Part shown: positions 8,074 to 9,149 of the stretch, piece by piece | How positions within the stretch are numbered: position 1 is the first letter of the stretch | Layout: each line of letters begins with the position of its first letter | Origin: an uncultured Clostridia bacterium | GTDB lineage: Bacteria; Bacillota_A; Clostridia; Oscillospirales; Oscillospiraceae | DNA: 9,149 nucleotides | Assembly: GCA_946410505.1 (NCBI GenBank) | Contig: CAMKAP010000072.1 | Coordinates: forward strand, 1-9,149 | Direction of reading: 5' to 3' | Position numbers and translations under genes: made by a program | Notes under the pieces: model-generated | What the model saw: only the letters and a program-made list of their open reading frames with translations | The model's database searches: none | Told to the model about the DNA's origin: nothing

Positions 8074-9014
8074 TGCCAAGTTTTCAGGATTTTTATTTTG
8101 ATTCCAGCACCGGCAAAAACCGCATCCACGCCCGCAAGTGTCTCCCGGACGGAAAGCCCAGAGCGGTGATTCAGATTGAGCACGGCATTGCCGAGCACAT
8201 CAACCGCTATGACGATTTTGCAAGCTTCCTGGCCGCCAACGGCTTTGTTGTGGTGGGTGACGATCACCTGGGCCACGGCCAGAGCATCGGCGATCCGGCG
8301 GACATCGGCTTCTTTGCCGACGACAACGGCTGGGACTATGTGGTGCGCGATATGGATACGCTGCGGGATCTGATGCACAGGGACTATCCCGATCTGCCCT
8401 ATATCTTCTTCGGCCACAGCATGGGAAGCTTTCTCACGCGCACCTACCTCTGCCGCCACCCGGACAAGTATGACGCCGCCATCATCAGCGGCACCGGCCA
8501 GCAGGGCAAGGCGCTGGTCCTCGCGGGATACGCCGCAGCCCAGTTCATGACGAAGCGGAAAGGCCCACGGGCGGACGGACAGCAGCTCAACGACATGGCC
8601 TTCGGCTCCTACTGCAAGCGCATCCCCAATCCGCGCACGCCCTTCGACTGGCTCAGCCGGGATGAGGAGAACGTGGACAAATACATTGCCGACCCTCTCT
8701 GCGGCTTCGTGGCGAAGGTGAGCCTGTACCGCGACATGATGAGCGGCATTCGCTATATCAGCGACCAGAAGAACGTGGATAAGATGAACAAGGAAGCGCC
8801 CATCTACTTCATGTCCGGCGAAGAGGACCCGGTGGGCGACTACGGCGTCGGCGTTGAGAAGGCCTACAAGGCGTTCTGCAATGCGGGCATCAAGGACGTG
8901 ATGATCCGCCTCTACCCCGGCGGCAGACATGAGATGCTCAATGAGATCAACCGTCAGGACGTCTACCGCGACATCCTCAACTGGCTCAATGACAAGATGA
9001 AAAAGCTCGCCTGA
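8073..9014 (+). CDS. Alpha/beta hydrolase, monoacylglycerol lipase / lysophospholipase type
   Basis: This is a probable cytoplasmic serine esterase of the alpha/beta hydrolase fold, in the group with monoacylglycerol lipases and lysophospholipases. The 313-residue product has the oxyanion region [16 protein letters not shown] (35-50) and [10 protein letters not shown] (62-71). The nucleophile elbow is GHSMGS (114-119, Ser116). The probable catalytic Asp is in SGEEDPVG (Asp252), and the catalytic His is in GGRHEMLNE (His286). The HG-EH-RY and D-GHG-S pattern is a hallmark of this lipase branch. No signal peptide or membrane segment is seen. The insertion between the nucleophile and the acid (about 145-235) is the lid or cap region that decides substrate, which I cannot predict. 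It is a single-gene transcript with its own promoter, a divergent dut gene and a good terminator. Nothing in the context shows whether lipids or other esters are the real substrate. Confidence 0.88.
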   Translation: MPSFQDFYFDSSTGKNRIHARKCLPDGKPRAVIQIEHGIAEHINRYDDFASFLAANGFVVVGDDHLGHGQSIGDPADIGFFADDNGWDYVVRDMDTLRDLMHRDYPDLPYIFFGHSMGSFLTRTYLCRHPDKYDAAIISGTGQQGKALVLAGYAAAQFMTKRKGPRADGQQLNDMAFGSYCKRIPNPRTPFDWLSRDEENVDKYIADPLCGFVAKVSLYRDMMSGIRYISDQKNVDKMNKEAPIYFMSGEEDPVGDYGVGVEKAYKAFCNAGIKDVMIRLYPGGRHEMLNEINRQDVYRDILNWLNDKMKKLA

Positions 9015-9037
9015 GGGCGACATTTACCTGAAACAAG

Positions 9038-9081
9038 GCGCCCCTGCTCCTTCCGATCTTAGGAAGAACAGGGGTGCTTTT
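9038..9081 (+). terminator. Intrinsic terminator of the hydrolase gene
   Basis: GCGCCCCTG (9038-9046) pairs with CAGGGGTGC (9069-9077) with one G-U pair. An inner stem CTTCC/GGAAG extends it, and a TTTT run follows. It lies 23 bases after the stop codon of the hydrolase gene. Confidence 0.85.
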
Positions 9082-9119
9082 CATGGTTTCAGAAAAGAAA
9101 GCATATGCGCCCCCCTATT

Positions 9120-9147
9120 CTTTCTTTTCGTTGCGCCGAAAAGAAAG
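9120..9147. repeat. Long palindrome at the right edge, possible dispersed repeat
   Basis: CTTTCTTTTCG (9120-9130) and CGAAAAGAAAG (9137-9147) are perfect inverted copies with a 6-base spacer. A further direct copy of GAAAAGAAAG lies at about 9093-9102. It has no T run on either side that would make it a standard terminator. I suspect a REP-like dispersed element, but only one copy and its edge are visible, and it may continue beyond the window. Confidence 0.5.
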
Positions 9148-9149
9148 AC

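Noticed and set aside
7984..8079. 32-residue hydrophobic extension of dUTPase resembling a signal peptide
   Set aside because: It would run through the dut promoter and start upstream of the transcription start. The ATG at 7983 has AAGGAG, and dUTPases are cytoplasmic.
8046..9023. 325-codon open frame on the minus strand
   Set aside because: It is antisense to the alpha/beta hydrolase, whose catalytic motifs are clear. The antisense product is a low-complexity mix rich in Val, Ala and His with no domain.
9083..9149. Open frame starting ATG after the hydrolase terminator and running off the edge
   Set aside because: Only 22 codons are visible, the start abuts the terminator, and much of the frame is the palindrome itself. 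There is no evidence of a real protein.

Overview
This window looks like ordinary chromosomal DNA of a GC-rich, low-salt-type Firmicute, most likely a gut Clostridia member of the Oscillospiraceae type. That placement is an inference. It rests on strong AAGGAG/GGAGG ribosome-binding sites, sigma-A style promoters, a short secG, a DhaS-like TetR regulator, a type-2-looking glycine leader in front of an AGCS symporter, and the clostridial variant of the dUTPase motif III. There is no tRNA, rRNA, CRISPR array, insertion sequence, phage gene or integrase in view. Every complete gene except one small membrane-anchored protein belongs to a recognisable housekeeping family.

Left part (1-4146), all on the minus strand. 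One promoter at 4118-4146 drives a tightly packed operon: ybaK-type Cys-tRNA(Pro) deacylase, then uvrA (1-base overlap with ybaK), then recD2 (13-base gap), which runs off the left edge. uvrA is the damage sensor of nucleotide excision repair and RecD2 is a 5'-3' helicase of replication and repair, so the operon joins a translation-fidelity enzyme to two DNA-maintenance proteins. Position 4171-4206 holds the terminator that insulates this operon from the tetR gene before it.

Middle part (4207-5837). A TetR/DhaS-like regulator (minus) is divergent from an unrecognised 180-residue protein with one N-terminal membrane segment (plus). This is followed by secG, whose own promoter begins inside the stop codon of the previous gene. 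A strong symmetrical terminator at 5796-5837 serves both secG and the convergent symporter gene.

Right part (5843-9149). An AGCS sodium:alanine/glycine symporter (minus) is preceded by a 230-base leader. The leader contains a single glycine-riboswitch aptamer, an upstream hairpin, a perfect 9-base antiterminator pairing and an intrinsic terminator. Its layout reads as a glycine OFF switch, which suits an importer. Upstream lies a dUTPase gene (minus), divergent from an alpha/beta hydrolase of the monoacylglycerol-lipase type (plus). Their two promoters overlap face to face. After the hydrolase terminator, the right edge carries a long palindrome that resembles a dispersed repeat.

I did not find a convincing undescribed multi-gene system. 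The best leads are regulatory: the glycine leader, the interlocked dut/hydrolase promoters, and the uncharacterised membrane protein paired with the TetR regulator.
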